From: Chloroflexales bacterium
Lineage (GTDB): Bacteria > Chloroflexota > Chloroflexia > Chloroflexales > Chloroflexaceae
Length of the DNA stretch: 9,093 nucleotides
NCBI GenBank assembly: GCA_013336035.1
Contig: JAAXUL010000262.1
Span: forward strand, 1-9,093
Reading direction: 5' to 3'
The number at the start of each line of letters is the position of its first letter. Positions within the stretch are counted from its first letter, which is position 1. Below the pieces are notes generated by a model. It worked only from the letters and a program-made list of their open reading frames with translations, was not told where the DNA came from and searched no databases. The translations under genes were made by a program, and so were the position numbers. This document shows, one piece after another, positions 1-6,603 of this stretch.

Positions 1-1
1 G

Positions 2-1243
2 TATGTGTATCCGGGCGAGATTGCAGGCAAAACCTGGGACCAGGCCCGCCTCGAGTCGGCCCTGCAGCCGGCGATTGATTTCCAGAAAAAATACAACGTG
101 CAGATTTACATCGGAGAATTCAGCGCCATCCGCTGGGCGCCCGACAACAGCGCCTACCGCTACCTGCGCTACAAGACCGGGCTCACCAGCGAGCAGACCT
201 TCGCCGTCGAGCGCGTGACGGTGGTCGCCGGCGGCGCCGAGGCGGCGATCCGGGCCGGCCTCGCGACCGGACAGGCGATCGCGCGCGGCGTCTTGTTCGC
301 CCGCGATCTGACCAACGGCCCGGGCGCCCTGGTCACCCCGGCGGCTCTGGGCGACGAGGCCGTGGCCCTGGGCCAGCGCCTGGGCCTGGCCGTCACGGTG
401 CTCGACAAGGCCCAGCTCGGCGAGCAGGGCTTCGGCGGCATTTTGACCGTCGGCCAGGGCTCGGCGAACGAGCCCCGCTTCATCGTGATGGAGTACGGCA
501 CGGCGGGCGCCGGCAAGCCGACGATCTGCCTCGTCGGCAAGGGGCTCACCTTCGACTCCGGCGGCCTGTCGCTCAAGCCGGCCGACGCGATGGAGACGAT
601 GAAGTCGGACATGGGCGGCGCCGCGGCCGTGTTCGGCGCCATGCAGGCCGTCGCCGAGCTGAAGCTGCCGCTGCATGTGGTGGGGCTCGTCCCCGCCGCC
701 GAGAACATGCCGAGCGGGACGGCCTATCGCCCCGGCGATATTGTCACCACCCTGAGCGGCAAGACGATCGAGGTGCTGAACACCGACGCCGAGGGCCGGA
801 TCATCCTGGCCGATGGGCTGTTCTACGCCCAGCGCTACCGGCCCGCCGCGATCGTCGAGCTGTCAACGCTCACCGGGGCGATCATCATCGCCCTGGGCCC
901 CCACGCCATCGGCATGATGGGCACCAGCCAGCAGCTTGCCGACCGGCTCAGCAGCGCCGGCGAGGCCAGCGCCGAGCGGGTGTGGCAGCTGCCCATCTGG
1001 GACGAGTACCACGAGATGGTCAAGAGCGAGATCGCTGATCTCAAGAACCTCGGCGGGCGACCCGCCGGCTCGATCACGGCCGCCGCCTTCCTCACCGCCT
1101 TCGTGGGCGACTACCCCTTCGTCCACCTCGACCTCGCCGCCACGGCCTGGGCGGACAGGCCCGCGAAGCCGTACGCCTCTGCGGGCGGGACGGGCGCGGG
1201 CGTGCGGCTGCTCAGCGAGTTCCTGAAGGCCTATACGCAGTAG
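2..1243 (+). CDS. Chimeric ORF: GH5 cellulase tail joined to M17 leucyl aminopeptidase (5' end outside window)
   Basis: The frame is open at the left edge; numbering here starts at the GTG at base 5. Residues 1-54 do not look like an aminopeptidase. They match the end of GH5 endoglucanases: a YPG segment, then LQPAIDFQKKY and IYIGEFSAIRWAPDNSAYRYL, where Glu38 is at the catalytic nucleophile position. From about residue 55 (RYKTG) it is M17 leucyl aminopeptidase, a cytosolic two-metal exopeptidase that removes N-terminal residues. The whole catalytic domain is present: ARDLTNGP at 99-106, metal ligands Lys179, Asp184, Asp202, Asp261 and Glu263, and catalytic Lys191 and Arg265. NTDAEGR at 259-265 is the family signature, and spacings match bovine LAP. 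The protein ends normally with a TGA/GVRLL-type tail and TAG stop. M17 enzymes are usually about 480-510 residues, so the N-terminal hexamer-forming domain is largely missing and replaced. The catalytic identification is secure; whether the fusion is real or an assembly join is open. Confidence 0.85.
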   Translation, partial: YVYPGEIAGKTWDQARLESALQPAIDFQKKYNVQIYIGEFSAIRWAPDNSAYRYLRYKTGLTSEQTFAVERVTVVAGGAEAAIRAGLATGQAIARGVLFARDLTNGPGALVTPAALGDEAVALGQRLGLAVTVLDKAQLGEQGFGGILTVGQGSANEPRFIVMEYGTAGAGKPTICLVGKGLTFDSGGLSLKPADAMETMKSDMGGAAAVFGAMQAVAELKLPLHVVGLVPAAENMPSGTAYRPGDIVTTLSGKTIEVLNTDAEGRIILADGLFYAQRYRPAAIVELSTLTGAIIIALGPHAIGMMGTSQQLADRLSSAGEASAERVWQLPIWDEYHEMVKSEIADLKNLGGRPAGSITAAAFLTAFVGDYPFVHLDLAATAWADRPAKPYASAGGTGAGVRLLSEFLKAYTQ

Positions 1244-1407
1244 GGGCATGTTCGGCGAGCCATCGGCTGAGCGGCCGGCCCTGGAGTAGCGGCGGGAGGA
1301 TTGGCATAATCAACAGCGCAGCCCTGTGCGCAGCCAGACTCCCCCCGCCGACGTGCGTCGCGCGATGTCTATAACTTGCCCGCTATGCCTGACAAAGGAG
1401 ACCGATC
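1244..1407. promoter_or_regulatory. Intergenic leader of the DUF6325 gene with weak promoter-like boxes
   Basis: There is no gene here. The best -10-like box is TATAAC at 1370-1375, 32 bases before the ATG at 1408, with TG just upstream but no good -35. A second box, CATAAT at 1305-1310, has a poor -35 (TGGAGT) 17 bases upstream. A clear ribosome binding site, AAAGGAGA at 1394-1401, lies six bases before the ATG. No strong terminator hairpin follows the aminopeptidase stop. The RBS is solid; the promoter calls are guesses. Confidence 0.35.
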
Positions 1408-1836
1408 ATGACAATTGGCCCGGTTGAGTACATTCTGATCGCATTCCCCGGCAACCAGTTCAACGGCCAGATCGTGCCCGCCCTCCAGGAGCTAGTCGAC
1501 AGCAGCACCATCCACATCATCGACCTCCTGTTCATCAAGAAAGACGCCGAGGGCAACGTGCTTGTCATTGAGCTGAACGAGGTTGGAGATGCGGAGGGCG
1601 CGCCCTTCGATAACCTCGACGGCGAGATCGATGACCTGCTGAGCATGGAGGATATCCAGCTTGCCGCGGCAGAGCTGCCGAACAACACCTCGGCGGGGCT
1701 GCTTGTCTGGGAGAACCTCTGGGCCGCTCGCTTCGCCAGCGCGGTGCGGGCCGCCAATGGTCAGGTGCTGGCGAACGAGCGCATCCCGCACGCCATCGTC
1801 GAGGCGGCCTTCCAGGCGCATCAGGCCGACGCATAG
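1408..1836 (+). CDS. DUF6325 family protein
   Basis: This is a 142-residue soluble acidic protein starting MTIGPVEYILIAFPGNQF. The opening, followed by a central IIDLLFIKKDAEGNV segment and a C-terminal half rich in Ala and Glu, fits the DUF6325 family. Family members typically keep the G-P-V/I-EY start, an FPGNQF loop and an I-D-L-F strand. No signal peptide or membrane segment is seen. The start is well supported by AAAGGAGA at 1394-1401. The next gene, 79 bases downstream on the same strand, encodes a SHOCT-domain protein. As I recall, these two families often sit side by side, so they probably share a transcript. The biochemical function is unknown; the pairing suggests a small regulatory or stress-related unit, but that is inference. 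Confidence 0.8.
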   Translation: MTIGPVEYILIAFPGNQFNGQIVPALQELVDSSTIHIIDLLFIKKDAEGNVLVIELNEVGDAEGAPFDNLDGEIDDLLSMEDIQLAAAELPNNTSAGLLVWENLWAARFASAVRAANGQVLANERIPHAIVEAAFQAHQADA

Positions 1837-1900
1837 CCCCTGGCTGGGAGTGCGGCGCAAAGACCACCTTCGGCTCCAGAGACATGAGAGGTTAAGCCAG

Positions 1901-1906
1901 AAAGGA
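1901..1906 (+). promoter_or_regulatory. Ribosome binding site setting the SHOCT gene start
   Basis: AAAGGA lies nine bases before the ATG at 1916. An earlier ATG at 1909 runs straight into TAG. Longer in-frame starts reaching back to 1661 would overlap the DUF6325 gene in another frame. The site therefore favours 1916 as the true start. Confidence 0.65.
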
Positions 1907-1915
1907 CCATGTAGT

Positions 1916-2287
1916 ATGCGACGAGGTGCACGGGGGGCGACCCGCAGCGGGCCAGGCCTGCTTGGTACAATAGGGCGGACCGCAGTTGTCGCCGGGACGG
2001 CCACCGCAGTCTCGAAGGGCGTCAGCGGCGCGATGGACTCTGCGGCGCAGCAGAAAGCGATCGCGGAGCAGCAGAAAGCGATCGCGGAGCAGCAGAAGCT
2101 CGACGACGCGGTCCAGCAGGCCCTGGCGCAGCAGCAGGCCGCGCAGCCGCCCGCCGCGGCTCCCGCCGCCCCCGCCGCGGGCGCGGACCGGATCGCTCAG
2201 CTGCAACAGCTGGCCGAGCTGAAGAGCCTGGGCGTCCTCACCGACGAGGAGTTCGCGGCCGAGAAGGCGCGCATCCTGGCCTCGTGA
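1916..2287 (+). CDS. Small SHOCT-domain protein
   Basis: The product is 123 residues. The N-terminus is basic and rich in Arg, Gly and Ala (MRRGARGATRSG), followed by a mildly hydrophobic stretch (TAVVAGTATAV) that is marginal as a membrane segment. Residues about 44-75 are a Gln/Ala/Glu-rich coiled coil with two exact copies of a QQKAIAE unit. An Ala/Pro linker follows. The C-terminal 34 residues (ADRIAQLQQLAELKSLGVLTDEEF and onward to the end) are a clear SHOCT motif: a short helix, the G-V/I-L-T-x-E-E-F turn and a second helix ending in a Lys-Ala run. SHOCT modules occur at protein ends and are thought to mediate oligomerisation or attachment. The upstream DUF6325 gene is the likely partner. 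Function is otherwise unknown. Confidence 0.8.
   Translation: MRRGARGATRSGPGLLGTIGRTAVVAGTATAVSKGVSGAMDSAAQQKAIAEQQKAIAEQQKLDDAVQQALAQQQAAQPPAAAPAAPAAGADRIAQLQQLAELKSLGVLTDEEFAAEKARILAS
2048..2098 (+). repeat. Tandem 21-bp repeat inside the SHOCT gene
   Basis: Two identical 21-bp units lie at 2048-2068 and 2069-2089, and a third partial copy starts at 2090 (CAGCAGAAG). The unit encodes Gln-Gln-Lys-Ala-Ile-Ala-Glu, one heptad, so gain or loss of a unit keeps both the frame and the coiled-coil register. Each unit also holds the palindrome GCGATCGC. Confidence 0.9.
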
Positions 2288-2313
2288 CCAGGGGGCGGTG
2301 AGCGTTAGGGTCG

Positions 2314-2350
2314 GCCTCGTGGGCGCAGGCGCCTGATGCTTCCACGAGGC
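2314..2350 (+). terminator. Hairpin after the SHOCT gene, possible terminator
   Basis: The arms GCCTCGTGG (2314-2322) and CCACGAGGC (2342-2350) pair perfectly, and the loop holds its own palindrome CAGGCGCCTG (2327-2336). It begins 26 bases after the SHOCT stop and 46 bases before the next start. There is no T-run after it, so it could be a weak terminator, a processing site or a chance fold. Confidence 0.4.
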
Positions 2351-2395
2351 AGATCTCGTAGAGCCGTGTGCCTGTGCCCTGGAAGAGCAGGATCT

Positions 2396-3313
2396 ATGAG
2401 CATCGGTGTGAGCGAACGACATGTAGCCCAGCGGCTTCGACAGGTGATCGGCCGCCTGCAGGCCACGCTGCTGGCCTTTCGCAACGACAGAGCCCAGATC
2501 TTCAGCGCCGCCCTGGTCTACTACGGCGCTCTGTCTGTTGTGCCGCTGCTGGTAATGATCATGGCGGTGCCTGGCCTGCTGCTGCGCTTCTCTGACGCGC
2601 CGCGCGCCGTTACCGGGGACATTCTGCAGTTCGCCGAGGCCGCCTTTGGGCCAGAGTTCCGGGCGCTGCTGGAGCGATCGTTGGCCGATCTGCAGCGCGA
2701 CTCGCTGATCGCCACCCTGGTAGCCCTCGGCGCAATGCTCTTTGGCGCGTCCCTCGTCTTCCGCCACATCAGCCGCTGCTTCCGCTACATCTGGCAGGCG
2801 ACGGACGACCAGGCGGCGACCGTGGGCGACGCGGTGCGCAAGTCAATGCTGGCCAAGCTGATTGACCGCTTCGTCGGCTTTATCATGGTGCTCGCGCTGA
2901 GCGCTGTCCTGGTAGTGTCTACGCTGGTCGCCGCGATCATCCCGCTGCTCCAGCGCATCCTCAGCTTCGTCCCCCTGATCAGTGATCTGGCCGGGTGGGC
3001 GGTCGGCCCCGTGACTAGCCTGAGCCTGAGCATGGGCTGCTTTCTGCTACTGTTCAAGTACCTGCCGCCGAGGCCGATGCGCTGGCGGGATGTCTGGCTC
3101 GGCGCGCTACTCTCCACGCTCGGCTGGGAGCTCGCCAAGCAGGTGCTGGTGGTCTATATTCTCGTCATCGGCACACGCAGCTCCTACGCGGCCCTCTCCG
3201 TGCTGATGGCGGTGCTGTTCTGGTTCTACGCTAACGGCAGCATCCTGTTCTTCTGTGCCGAGCTCTGCAAGGTGACGGCCCTGGAGCACCAGGGGCAAAC
3301 ACCGCCCCCCTGA
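2396..3313 (+). CDS. YihY/BrkB family inner membrane protein
   Basis: The product is 305 residues from the ATG at 2396, which has GGAAGAG nine bases or so upstream; an earlier in-frame ATG at 2336 would add 20 unconserved residues. Six membrane helices are visible at about residues 38-62, 105-123, 160-186, 203-222, 232-256 and 265-290. Features typical of the family are the ALVYYGALSVVPLL first helix, the LFKYLPPRPMRWRDVWLGALL loop and helix, and the last helix LFWFYANGSILFFCAEL, where family members usually have WxYxxxxIxLxGAE. The family was once called ribonuclease BN in error and is now known only as a membrane protein of uncertain role, possibly transport or envelope-related. It seems intact. 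The preceding hairpin and 108-bp gap suggest separate regulation from the SHOCT gene. Confidence 0.88.
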   Translation: MSIGVSERHVAQRLRQVIGRLQATLLAFRNDRAQIFSAALVYYGALSVVPLLVMIMAVPGLLLRFSDAPRAVTGDILQFAEAAFGPEFRALLERSLADLQRDSLIATLVALGAMLFGASLVFRHISRCFRYIWQATDDQAATVGDAVRKSMLAKLIDRFVGFIMVLALSAVLVVSTLVAAIIPLLQRILSFVPLISDLAGWAVGPVTSLSLSMGCFLLLFKYLPPRPMRWRDVWLGALLSTLGWELAKQVLVVYILVIGTRSSYAALSVLMAVLFWFYANGSILFFCAELCKVTALEHQGQTPPP

Positions 3314-3345
3314 CCGCGTCTACCTTGGCCCGACAAAGCGATTAG

Positions 3346-3501
3346 TCGCGGCGGCTGGAGCCTCGCCGGCGCCGGGGCCGCCCTGACCGGCTAGTGGGTA
3401 GCCTGACTGACCGACAGGCCTTGACGCTGGGCAATTCGGGCCACGCCGTTCGCCTCGACCCGAAGGCCGAGCAGCCGTTCTTCAGCCGCAAGACGCTATG
3501 A
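3346..3501 (+). other. Short coding-like frame, unassigned, possible gene remnant
   Basis: After a TAG at 3343-3345 the frame stays open for 51 codons to TGA at 3499-3501, with coding-like third positions but no ATG; GTG at 3394 is one possible start. It reads an Arg-rich stretch, then LTDRQALTLGNSGHAVRLDP, then a short Phe-containing tail. The GNSGHAVRLDP part loosely recalls the GNS-AVRLP strand of AbrB/MazE/VapB-type antitoxins, but this is too little to assign. It may be the tail of a lost gene. The rest of 3314-3495 shows nothing recognisable. Confidence 0.25.
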
Positions 3502-4010
3502 GCGGCGCGCCGCACAGTCGTACAGCTGGATGGTGAAGCTTCCAAAGCCATTCCGGCCCGTCGATGTGCCGCTATCGCCCGCGGACGCCTCTGTGCCGCC
3601 GGGCGCGCCCATATTGCGCGTCTCCGTCGCGAAGCCCTCGACCACTGTGCAGCGGCTGACGATCCAGCTCGAGAGCGACGATGACCCTCCCATCCCCGGC
3701 AGGCCCTGCCCGCCGCGCGCATCGACGCTCCCGTAGATGTAGCGCAGCTCGCCGTCGGCCACCAGCTGCTCCAGCGCCTCCACGCTCAGCACCTCGTCCT
3801 AGCCCATAAACCCGCCCAGGTACAGCACCGGGCGGCCCGTCGCCAGCACATAGTCGGAGCCCTGCATCTATACGCGCTTGGCAACGATTGGTTACTGCTC
3901 GGGTTCAAGGTCGTCAGCGCCGCCCAGATGCCTGGGATGAGCAGGAGCGCGGCCACGGCCATGCTCCATCCAGAGGTGAGGCGCATGCCATCGGCGATGC
4001 GCGTGCGCAT
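3496..4010 (-). pseudogene. GT39/ArnT-like membrane glycosyltransferase, C-terminal remnant
   Basis: Three pieces of one protein end can be read on the - strand. The first (4010 to about 3870) gives a hydrophobic helix GWSMAVAALLLIPGIWAALT followed by NPSSNQSLPSAY, the usual last membrane helix and LPxA loop. The frame then changes. From 3867 it reads GSDYVLATGRPVLYLGGFMG, where a TAG at 3799-3801 stands in place of a residue (a Gln CAG would need one base change), then DEVLSVEALEQLVADGELRYIY and SSWIVSRCTVVEGF, ending in IQLYDCAARRS with a stop at 3496-3498. The TGRPV...GGF.G.D, lVadGelRY, sWv...C and LYDC pattern is that of GT39-like transferases, which move sugars from polyprenyl-phosphate donors at the membrane. 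Some 30-40 residues between the Pro-Ser-Ala-Tyr loop and the Gly-Ser-Asp segment seem missing, and the large N-terminal membrane part with the catalytic Asp is absent. Confidence 0.75.
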
Positions 4011-4242
4011 CAGCCGGGGGGAGTGAGCGAGGGAATGCCATGGTCAAATCATCCTTCATCGACGTGTGAGAGCAGTATCGCCTGAGTGCTACCGGCGACC
4101 CTGGGCGCAGCCGCACGCTCAGGGTATCGCAGCGATGTGTAGATTCGGTTCAGAAGAGATTGCAGCAAGGTGAGGGCAAGCGAGGCAGGGCCGGCGCCGC
4201 CTCCCGCCGCCGGTCAGCATTCCCTGCGTCGCGGTGGATACG
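4011..4242. other. Gene-free stretch upstream of the GT39 remnant
   Basis: No frame here has recognisable content. In the remnant's own frame the sequence runs on a little (a short His/Pro/Arg segment) but does not resemble the membrane part of a GT39 protein. No repeat ends or insertion-sequence termini were seen that would explain the loss of the upstream gene portion. Confidence 0.4.
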
Positions 4243-4278
4243 GCAGAGGGGCGGCCGCCGAAGCGGTCGCCCCTCTGC
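4243..4278 (-). terminator. Strong hairpin with UUCG tetraloop ending the permease transcript
   Basis: An 11-bp perfect stem (GCAGAGGGGCG at 4243-4253 with CGCCCCTCTGC at 4268-4278) continues into five more pairs, one of them G-U, for 16 pairs in all. In the - strand transcript the loop is C(UUCG)G, an exceptionally stable tetraloop. It begins 53 bases after the permease stop. No U-run follows, as is common for hairpin ends in GC-rich genomes. Position and stability fit transcription termination or 3'-end protection. Confidence 0.65.
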
Positions 4279-4331
4279 TCCGTGAGCGCATCCGTTGCAC
4301 CCCATCCGCTCGTCTCTCTCGGCGCCCATCC

Positions 4332-5672
4332 TTACTCGGAGCGCAAGGCGACGATCGGGTCGAGGCGGGCGGCGCTGCGCGCCGGGGCGATGCCGAAGAA
4401 CAGCCCCACCGCCAGGGCGAAGCCGAAGGCCAGCAGGGCCACATCCCAGCTCAAGCTCGCCGTCAGCACCCCGCTCAGCGAGACCGCCAGGGCGATGGCC
4501 GTGCCGAGCAGCAGGCCGATCAGGCCGCCCGCGCCGCTCAGGGCTAACGCCTCGAAGAGGAACTGCAGCAGGATGTCGCCCTCCTTTGCGCCCAACGCCT
4601 TGCGCAGCCCGATCTCGCGGGTGCGCTCGCGCACCGAGACCAGCATGATGTTCATGATCCCGATCCCGCCTACCAGCAGCGAGATCGCGGCGATCGCCGC
4701 CAGGAACAGCGTCAGCAGCTGGGTCGTCTGGGTCACCGTCTCGAGGATGTCCTGCTGGTTGATCGCGCTGAAGTCGTCGTCGCTGCCGTCGGCCGGCAGC
4801 TCGTGCTCCTCGCGCAGGGTCGTCTCGACCTCGCTCAGCGCCGCGTCCACTGTCTCGGCGCTGCTGGCCTGCACCGCGAGCGTCGAGACACTCCAGCTGC
4901 CGCCCACCGCCCGCGCCCCGAACAGCGCCCGCTGCGCCGTAGACAGCGGCACGAATACCCCGTCGTCGGTCGAGCCGAAGCCCGTGCCGCCCGTGCTCTC
5001 CAGCACGCCGACCACCGTGAAGCTCTGGCCCGCGATGCGCACCTGCTGGTCGAGGGGCTCGCCATCGGGGAAGAGCGTCTCGGCCACATTCGCGCCGAGC
5101 ACCACCACCTTGGCCTGGCTGCGCTGCTGCTCCTCGCTGATGAAGCTGCCCGCCGCGACCGTCGCGTTGTGGACGGTCGCATAGGCCGGGGTGGCGCCCG
5201 TGACCTGGGCGTTGGCATTGTTGCTGCCGGCCACGAGCTGGGCGAAGCTGCCGTACTCGGGCGAGACGGCGCTGATGTCGGGCGCGCGGGCGGGGTCTGC
5301 CAGGGCCTCGGCGTCGTCGAGGCTCAGGGTGGCGCTGCCGCCGACCGCTCCGCGCACGCCGCCGCTGCTGGAGGCCCCCGAGCGCACCGTGATCAGGTTG
5401 GCCCCGTTGGCGGTGATACTGCTGGTGATGCTCTCCTGCGAGCCGCGGCCGATCGCGAGCAGGGCCACCACGGCGGCCACGCCGATCAGCACGCCCAGGG
5501 CGGTGAGCAGCGTGCGCAGGGGGTTGCCGCGCAGGGTGCTGAGGGCGAAGCGCAGGCTCTCGCGCCAGCTGATGCCGCCGCGCAGCAGGTCGTCGATCTG
5601 GGCGTCGAGGTCGTCCGCCGTCTGGGGCGACGGGGCGCTCAGCTCACCAAGGAATGGCTGACTGATACTCAT
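4332..5672 (-). CDS. MacB/FtsX-type ABC transporter permease
   Basis: The product is 446 residues from ATG at 5670-5672, with GGAGAGG a few bases upstream (5679-5685); a longer in-frame start at 5762 would run through unconserved Gly/Pro/Arg sequence. A cytosolic N-terminal stretch is followed by the first membrane helix (about 54-75). Next comes a large extracytoplasmic MacB_PCD domain (about 78-315), including the GANLITVRSG strand and the VVVLGANVAETLFP motif. Three FtsX helices follow (about 318-345, 372-398 and 409-430). The loop SVRERTREIGLRKALGAK (346-363) is the conserved coupling motif that meets the ATPase, and the end ARSAARLDPIVALRSE is typical. Such permeases work with an ATPase and a membrane fusion protein to export peptides, macrolides or lipids. 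The gene looks intact, but no ATPase is encoded in the window. Substrate is unknown. Confidence 0.9.
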   Translation of the reverse strand: MSISQPFLGELSAPSPQTADDLDAQIDDLLRGGISWRESLRFALSTLRGNPLRTLLTALGVLIGVAAVVALLAIGRGSQESITSSITANGANLITVRSGASSSGGVRGAVGGSATLSLDDAEALADPARAPDISAVSPEYGSFAQLVAGSNNANAQVTGATPAYATVHNATVAAGSFISEEQQRSQAKVVVLGANVAETLFPDGEPLDQQVRIAGQSFTVVGVLESTGGTGFGSTDDGVFVPLSTAQRALFGARAVGGSWSVSTLAVQASSAETVDAALSEVETTLREEHELPADGSDDDFSAINQQDILETVTQTTQLLTLFLAAIAAISLLVGGIGIMNIMLVSVRERTREIGLRKALGAKEGDILLQFLFEALALSGAGGLIGLLLGTAIALAVSLSGVLTASLSWDVALLAFGFALAVGLFFGIAPARSAARLDPIVALRSE

Positions 5673-6603
5673 AGGGCACCTCTCCACTGTGCGCGCGTGG
5701 GCAGCCGCCACCGGCGGGCCGTGCGCGCCGGGGCGGCCGGGCCTGCGCCCGCCGAGGGCCATGCGGCGCTGGTGGGCAGGTCGCGCACCACCTTGGCGTC
5801 GCCCTGGGCCTGGACGGCCCGGCTCGGCACCAGCAGCGCGTCGGCGTGCTCCGCGGTGACGATCGCGCCGCTGGCGGTCATGCCGACCTTGATCGTCTGG
5901 TCACCTGGCTCTCGGCCTTGGTCTTAGCCGCGGCCAGGCTGGCGCGCTGCGACTGGAGCGAGAGCCGGGCCTGCTCGGCGCTGGCCTTCGCCGAGGCCAG
6001 GGTCTCGGCGGTGGGGCCGGCGAGCAGCTCGTTCAGCTTGGCCTGGGCCGAGGCGAGCTGCGCCTCGGCGCTGGCAATGTCGTTGGCGGTGGCGTCGCCG
6101 GTGCGCGTTTTGGTGAGCGAGGCCTGGGCCGAGCGCAGCTGCGCCCTGGCGGCGGCGATCTCCTCGGGCGTGGCGCCCTCGCCGTTGGCTGCGGCGACGC
6201 CGGCCTGGGCCGACTTCAGGTTGGCCCCGGCCTGCATCACGGCCAGCTCGAGCTCGCTGGTGCTGAGCCGCGCCAGGGGCTGGCCGGCCGTGACCGTGTC
6301 GCCCACAGACACGAGCACCTCGCTGACGGTGCCATCAACGGGGAAGCTCAGGGTGCGGCTGCTGGCGGCGGCCACGGTGCCACTGCCCGATACGCTGGCG
6401 CTGATGGTTCCGAGGCTTGCGGTGGCGGTGGCGGTGGTGATGCTGGCGGGGGTAGTCCGGGTCAGCTGCCAGGCAGTGTAGCCGCCGCCGGCCAGGGCCA
6501 GCGCGAGGCGGAGCGCGAGCCAGGGCGAGACGCGCCGGCGCGCCTTGCGGCTCCCGAGCCTGTTGATGGTGCGCGTTTCGGGCGAAGTAGAGGTGACACT
6601 CAT
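5669..6603 (-). pseudogene. HlyD/MacA-type membrane fusion protein, internally deleted and frameshifted
   Basis: The first frame (6603-5878, 241 residues) begins at an ATG with AGGAG at 6613-6617. It has a basic N-terminus, a membrane anchor (about 27-46), the first half of a biotinyl-lipoyl-like domain (PVDGTVSEVLVSVGDTVTAGQPL, about 88-110) and a long Ala/Gln/Lys coiled-coil hairpin (about 118-232). It then runs into an unrelated tail and TGA at 5878-5880. The following frame, whose ATG overlaps this stop as ATGA, reads IKVGMTASGAIVTAEH then DALLVPSRAVQAQGDAKVV. That is the classic C-terminal part of the same family (GM.a...I......LlVP..Av). The second lipoyl half and beta-barrel, about 100 residues in relatives, are missing between them. 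After KVVRDLP the sequence is Ala/Pro/Arg-rich and unrecognisable, and ends with TGA overlapping the permease ATG. The gene normally supplies the periplasmic or extracytoplasmic adaptor for the permease; this copy should not work. Confidence 0.75.

Noticed and set aside
2048..2089. GCGATCGC octamers as HIP1-like elements of cyanobacteria
   Set aside because: Both lie inside the coding repeat, and the rest of the window shows no enrichment on reading.
1892..2767. Long - strand frame opposite the SHOCT and BrkB genes
   Set aside because: The translation is Gln/Arg/Leu/Gly-rich with no family marks, and mirrors the Gln-Ala coiled coil of the SHOCT gene.
3530..3736. 68-codon + strand frame in the GT39 remnant
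   Set aside because: The opposite strand reads the conserved C-terminal domain of a GT39-like protein through the same bases.
4803..5927. Open frame of 374 codons on the + strand across permease and fusion protein genes
   Set aside because: The protein is low-complexity Ala/Arg/His/Gly and crosses two genes that are clearly coded on the other strand.
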